This document shows, in pieces, positions 59,569 to 64,000 of a stretch of DNA of 64,000 bases. The stretch lies in contig JAVHNS010000004.1 of the NCBI GenBank assembly GCA_036872755.1, forward strand, positions 1,736,001-1,800,000, given 5' to 3'. This DNA is from Orbilia blumenaviensis (Eukaryota > Ascomycota > Orbiliomycetes > Orbiliales > Orbiliaceae). Numbering within the stretch: position 1 is the stretch's first letter; each line of letters starts with the position of its first letter. The notes beneath the pieces are model-generated. The model searched no databases. It was not told the DNA's origin and saw nothing but the letters and a program-made list of their open reading frames with translations. The position numbers and the translations under genes were made by a program.

Positions 59569-61812
59569 ATGACATCCCTCCTCCAGCGTAGTCGTCCCAG
59601 CAACCTGGTGACACACAGCGGCAGCGTCTGCATCTCCTGTCTAGCCAGACTCCGCCAGCAGCTACCCGGTAACCACGCAACCACAATAGCGCCACTACCA
59701 CTACTGCCAACAACTGCATTGTTCCACAGCAGAAGCAATGGGAACGCTACTTCGAAGTTCAAATCCAGTTCGAATTCTCGGAACCCATCCGGCGGGTCTC
59801 GACAGCAGTATGATGCCAAGTCGTCGTCGTCGTCGGCGCCCCGTGGGCATAAGGCTTTGAAAGCGATAGTACGTAAGCCGTCGCGGATGATGCTGTCTGA
59901 GAGAGTCGCTAGAGCACCACCGAGGACATCCTCACCCCCTCTACGATCAGGAAACAAACAGTCGAAATCCTTCGACAGACGGCCGGAGCAGGCAGTGGAT
60001 ACCGGCGGCGGCATGAACCGAAGACAGTTCAAGCTGAGGTCAGATGACAAGCAGCAGTACTCACGAGAGTCGCAGCAGAGGGTGCGAGACCTCAAAGAGG
60101 CGACGTCACGCCCTTCACCGTCACGGTTCCAGCAGAGACCTGCCGCGACCTCATCTGCACCCGCTGGGAAGCATATTGGAGAAGCAAAGGACTATGGCGA
60201 GGGAGAAAAGGGAGAACGTCGTCTTGCCGCCGCTAAACTCGACAGCGAGGCTGCGGTTGCAAAGAAGACATATACACGCCCTCCAATCCGTCGCTTTGGA
60301 CAAATGAAACATATTGCCTCCCTCGACCACGTCTCCTCGCGAACCCGTGAGATCACACACGCCGCGGAGGAGCAATTCAACTCCTTCGAGACCTTCGACT
60401 TACTCCCTCAAACCCTCGAAGCTCTGTATAAAGACGGCCTCAGCGGCCTCGAAGACTTTGCCCCAACCCCCGTACAAAGCCTCGTCATCCCCGCATTACT
60501 AGACAAAAACCCGGCCCCGCCACTAAAACCCCTCCCCACCGACCCCACCAAATACAAAAAACCCGCCGACCCCCTCGACCCCGACCAATTCTACCGCAAA
60601 GACACCCCTCCCTCTGAACCAACCCAACCCTTTAAAACCTACCTCATAGCCGCCGAAACGGGCTCCGGCAAAACCCTCTCCTACGTCCTCCCGCTGATGG
60701 ACACCCTCAAACGCCGCGAACTCCACCAATCCTCCCTCCTCGCCGCCTCAGCCTCCACCCACTCCAAAATCCTCTCCCAGCAAGGAAGCTGGATGTTCGA
60801 CATCCCCGGCCCACCAATAACCCAGGACACCACAGTCGGAAAACCATTCGCGGTAATAATCGTCCCCACGAGCGAACTAGTCTTCCAAGTCGGCACCCTC
60901 CTCAAGAAACTATCATACACAATAAAACTCCGCACCGAAATGATCTCAAAGGACTTCTCCGGCGCCGTGATCCGTAGCCGCCTCTTCCGCTCCTCAACCC
61001 CGGATATAATAGTCGGCACCCCTTTTATGCTCGACCGTATAACCGAAGCAAACCCACAGATGCTCCACCGTACATCACACATAATAGTCGACGAAGCAGA
61101 CTCCCTCTTCGACCGCTCATTCTCACCACTAACAGCACCGATAATAACCCGCGCCATAAACCTTGAGAAACTGATACTATGCTCCGCCACGATCCCAAAG
61201 AGTCTGGATGCATACATCACGAAGAAATACCCGGCTTGCAACCGTCTCGTGACCGCGAATTTACACGCTATACCACGTAGGATCCAACTGCAGGTGATAG
61301 ATGTGAACAACAACCTCTACCGCGGTAACAAACTCGACGCCTGCACGCATCTGTGTCATCAGATCCTAAAGGACCAAACTGAACCGGGCTACGCCAAGAG
61401 GATTATAATATTCGTGAACGAACGCGAAACCACTGATGAAGTTACAACCCGTCTGCAGGAATCCGGGTTCAACGCGGTTTCGATAAACCGCGACAGCGAC
61501 TCTAGGAAGATATTGGAATCGTTCACCGGTGAGAGGGAGAATTCTACGGCGGAGGAAGAGGGGAGTAGGAAAGGTGGGGTTAGGATTTTGGTAACTACGG
61601 ATTTGGCGAGTAGGGGGGTTGATACTAAGAATGTGAAGAATGTGATATTGTATGATGTTCCTTATACCAGTATTGATTTTATTCATAGGTTGGGGAGGAC
61701 GGGGAGGATGGGGAGGAGAGGGAGGGCGTGGATTTTGGTTGATAAGGGTAGTAATCAGGAGTATGTGAAGGAGGTCAGGAAGACGATGTTCTTGGGGCAG
61801 GCGCTTATCTAA
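59569..61812 (+). CDS. MRH4: Mitochondrial DEAD-box RNA helicase MRH4
   Basis: A single exon of 747 residues. The Arg/Ser-rich, acid-poor N-terminus (MTSLLQRSRPSNLVTHSGSV) reads as a mitochondrial presequence, followed by a disordered basic region. The segment RFGQMKHIASLDHVSSRTREI is one I recall from fungal Mrh4. Helicase motifs are in order: Q motif FAPTPVQ (near 297), I AAETGSGKT (360), Ia VPTSELVFQVG, II VDEADSLF (506), III SAT (538), V TTDLASRGVD (675) and VI HRLGRTGRMGRRG (705). Yeast Mrh4 is needed for assembly of the mitochondrial large ribosomal subunit; the same is inferred. A Pro/Lys-rich insert lies between the Q motif and Walker A. Codon choice flips near 61530: before it the coding strand is A/C-rich, after it G/T-rich. 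Confidence 0.92.
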   Translation: MTSLLQRSRPSNLVTHSGSVCISCLARLRQQLPGNHATTIAPLPLLPTTALFHSRSNGNATSKFKSSSNSRNPSGGSRQQYDAKSSSSSAPRGHKALKAIVRKPSRMMLSERVARAPPRTSSPPLRSGNKQSKSFDRRPEQAVDTGGGMNRRQFKLRSDDKQQYSRESQQRVRDLKEATSRPSPSRFQQRPAATSSAPAGKHIGEAKDYGEGEKGERRLAAAKLDSEAAVAKKTYTRPPIRRFGQMKHIASLDHVSSRTREITHAAEEQFNSFETFDLLPQTLEALYKDGLSGLEDFAPTPVQSLVIPALLDKNPAPPLKPLPTDPTKYKKPADPLDPDQFYRKDTPPSEPTQPFKTYLIAAETGSGKTLSYVLPLMDTLKRRELHQSSLLAASASTHSKILSQQGSWMFDIPGPPITQDTTVGKPFAVIIVPTSELVFQVGTLLKKLSYTIKLRTEMISKDFSGAVIRSRLFRSSTPDIIVGTPFMLDRITEANPQMLHRTSHIIVDEADSLFDRSFSPLTAPIITRAINLEKLILCSATIPKSLDAYITKKYPACNRLVTANLHAIPRRIQLQVIDVNNNLYRGNKLDACTHLCHQILKDQTEPGYAKRIIIFVNERETTDEVTTRLQESGFNAVSINRDSDSRKILESFTGERENSTAEEEGSRKGGVRILVTTDLASRGVDTKNVKNVILYDVPYTSIDFIHRLGRTGRMGRRGRAWILVDKGSNQEYVKEVRKTMFLGQALI

Positions 61813-62231
61813 AGCACTTATCCAAGGCGGCCCGTTGCATTGGTGACTGCTGCTGTATTATATATACTTCTATATACCTACTAACTCCATTTGCTTTATC
61901 TTCGTCTTGTATATATATTTCAAATTTACTTGGTACTCATGCCAAGTCTGTATATCATACCCTACTCAATTGACATATCACACGGAATTTTAACATTGAA
62001 TGATTGATGAACTTCTTTTGTACGATTGCTCCATCGGAACTCTATATGCAAATCTTCTAATGATAAAACCCCCGCTGAACAAGCCCCCTCCCTCATGCAT
62101 ATACGCACTAACGTAGTCATAATAATACCACATCACCTACAACAATCATAAAAGGGTAAAATAATAAAATAAAATGAAAAAAAAAGGCTATACGGAATAT
62201 TAAAAAGAAGGGTAACGACATTGCAAAACTT
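61813..62231. other. Convergent 3' flanks of MRH4 and PRO1
   Basis: 419 bp, AT-rich, with TATATA stretches after the MRH4 stop codon and A-rich runs before the PRO1 stop codon. No gene is seen; it would hold two opposing polyadenylation regions. Confidence 0.5.
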
Positions 62232-64000
62232 TCATTCCTCCCCATTAACACCACCCTCCGAATTGTCATACTTCGGAAAAAATGCCGTATTATCCCGATG
62301 CGAAATATATTCCGTATCCGCCGACTCCAAAGCCTGTTTAATATCACTGCTCTTCATCCCCTTGATCCTCTGTATCTCCACCGAGCTATAATTCACAATC
62401 GCCCGACCCACATCCTGCGCCACAAGCACATACCCCCTAACCGGTGATGCAGGCTCTCCCAACGGCGGACTCGGCGGACTCGGAGATCTTTCACCTGCAT
62501 TATCAGGTGCTGGGATTTTCTTAAGCACAGTAAGACTCACGGCTTCCAATTGGTGGAATTCACCACGAACACAGACGACGCCGACGGGAAGGAGACCGGC
62601 ACGGTTTGAGCGTGTTAGGGCATTGTAGGCGCCTTGGTCGATGAATAGTGTACCATGGGGTTTTAAACCGTGAAGCAGCCAGAAGTGACGATCGCGCACT
62701 GCTTTGCTGCGTGGTAGGAAACGGGTGTGGAGTGGTACTTTTGCTGGTGGCTTTTCAGATGTAGGGGTAGCTGCTATGGTTGAGCTGGATACTATCTGTT
62801 GGGAGGAAGAAGGGGTTATCGGTTCTGCGAATGTGACGGTGTGATGGTGGTGGTGTCCAACCGCGGATAGGGATACGGAAGATGAGGAATGGGTTAGCTT
62901 TGTCGCTTCGAGCTTTGAGGCTGCGGCGAGGAGGTCGGTACTGATTGGGTCACTGGTCGAGTCGTCTGTTGGTGGTGGGGTAGGTTTGCGAGCCGACAAT
63001 GATAATGGCGGAGATGAGGCCCTGACTGGAGTTTGCGATTGTGATTTGAGAGACTGGCAGTAGTTCACAATATGGAATATGTTGCTGGGAACCGAGCTGC
63101 GGGTGATAACCGTAGTGACGCCGGCGGAAGTGGCGAGTTTCGCAGCAATCAGTTTGGTGGCCATCCCGCCGGTGCCAACCGCAGAACCGGCGGTAGACAC
63201 TATACCATACCACCCCCCGTTAGTATACTATAGATATTGTGGAGTCGCTGAGATGTGAAGGTAAACTCACCGTCAGCCCGTAATGTCGAAACATCCTCCA
63301 CTACCATAATCGGCTTCGCATCAGGATGCAGCCTTGGATTCTTATCATACAGACAATCAACGTCTGTCATCAGAAACAGATAGTCCGCATTGACCATCCC
63401 GGCTGTAATCCCCGACAACGTATCATTGTCACCAAATTTAATTTCCTAAACCCATCACTCCACTTTAGCACTCCATATATATCTCTGATTGATTAGAATA
63501 GAATAGAAGACATACGCTGACAGCCAAGGTATCGTTCTCGTTAACAATTGGGATGACGCCCATGCTCAACAGCTCGCTGAAGGTATTGGCGGCATTGATA
63601 TATTGTTGTCTCTGCCGTTTCTCACGTAGATTTAGTAATTTGGTCACACCATCCAGGTAACGGGCTCGGAACCTACGTCGACGATATCATTCCTAGTCAA
63701 TAGAACCTGAGCGACCGGCTGTCCCAGCAGCGAGAACAGTTTATCCCACAATGCCACCAGCTCACACTGTCCGATCGCTGCTATAGCCTAGTTTCCACCC
63801 CAAAGTCATCAGTACCAATATCCAATAGCTACCGTAACCGCATAGAAAGAGGAAGAAGAAAAGAAGCGAACCTGACACTTCGATAGCAACTTCGGCCTCT
63901 TCTCCAGATTCAACTTGCGCAATCCAATACCAATAGCCCCCGAAGAAACCAAAATAACCCTATGGTTTTCCCGTCGTAGCCGAACGGCGGTCTCGACGAG
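62232..64000 (-). CDS. PRO1: Glutamate 5-kinase (PRO1) with PUA domain, 5' end cut by the window edge
   Basis: Visible minus-strand exons 63872-64000, 63677-63787, 63516-63611, 63271-63445 and 62232-63199 give 493 in-frame codons. The start lies beyond the right edge. The amino-acid-kinase fold is clear: [59 protein letters not shown] and GTGGMATKL. The enzyme makes glutamyl-5-phosphate from glutamate and ATP, the first step of proline synthesis. The C-terminal PUA domain ([32 protein letters not shown]) follows. Between kinase and PUA lies a low-complexity insert of roughly 120 residues (Ser/Pro/Thr-rich with a His run) not found in yeast Pro1. Introns are short (65-84 bp). The junction [12 protein letters not shown] is chosen over reading straight through, because it restores the family spacing. 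Confidence 0.93.

Overview
The window is from the nuclear genome of a filamentous ascomycete (Pezizomycotina). The evidence is short GT-AG introns of about 50-110 bp, fungal gene families (AKR1, BUD4, POP3, MRH4, an AA9 lytic polysaccharide monooxygenase, a NACHT-WD40 STAND protein) and long AT-leaning intergenic stretches rich in microsatellites and A/T homopolymers. The class cannot be fixed from sequence alone. An early-diverging class such as Orbiliomycetes or Pezizomycetes is a guess. All exon structures below were built by hand from splice signals, reading-frame continuity and family motifs.

Left part (1-19 kb): a five-exon isochorismatase-fold hydrolase (401-1563, +); a 549-bp foldback/MITE-like element with TA flanks (1917-2465); a large STAND/NLR-type NACHT-WD40 protein (3828-8259, +); a decayed coding relic near 9.7-10.1 kb; an uncharacterised 691-residue protein with what looks like a degenerate retropepsin-like fold (11535-13610, -); and an SGNH esterase of the isoamyl-acetate-hydrolysing type in six exons, one a 14-nt microexon next to a likely GC-AG intron (15658-16897, -).

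Middle part (19-46 kb): a CLC chloride/proton exchanger (19008-21747, +); a 7-kb stretch with no recognisable gene; a small GPI-anchored secreted protein (28834-29472, -); the ankyrin-DHHC palmitoyltransferase AKR1 (32279-34745, -) followed by an SRPK-like kinase (35240-36888, -); an AA9 LPMO (39210-40094, -) with a tandem 39-bp heat-shock-element-like repeat upstream; and a broken APH-family phosphotransferase (44954-45707, -).

Right part (46-64 kb) is gene-dense and mostly housekeeping: an intron-containing tRNA-Ile(UAU), cystathionine beta-synthase, POP3 (RNase P/MRP), BUD4, the mitochondrial helicase MRH4, and glutamate 5-kinase (PRO1) truncated by the window edge. CBS and POP3 are divergent. 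POP3/BUD4 and MRH4/PRO1 are convergent pairs.

No operon-like system ties the genes together. The most unusual signal is compositional: several unrelated genes flip sharply from A/C-rich to G/T-rich on the same strand inside coding sequence, always in the same left-to-right order, whichever strand encodes the gene.
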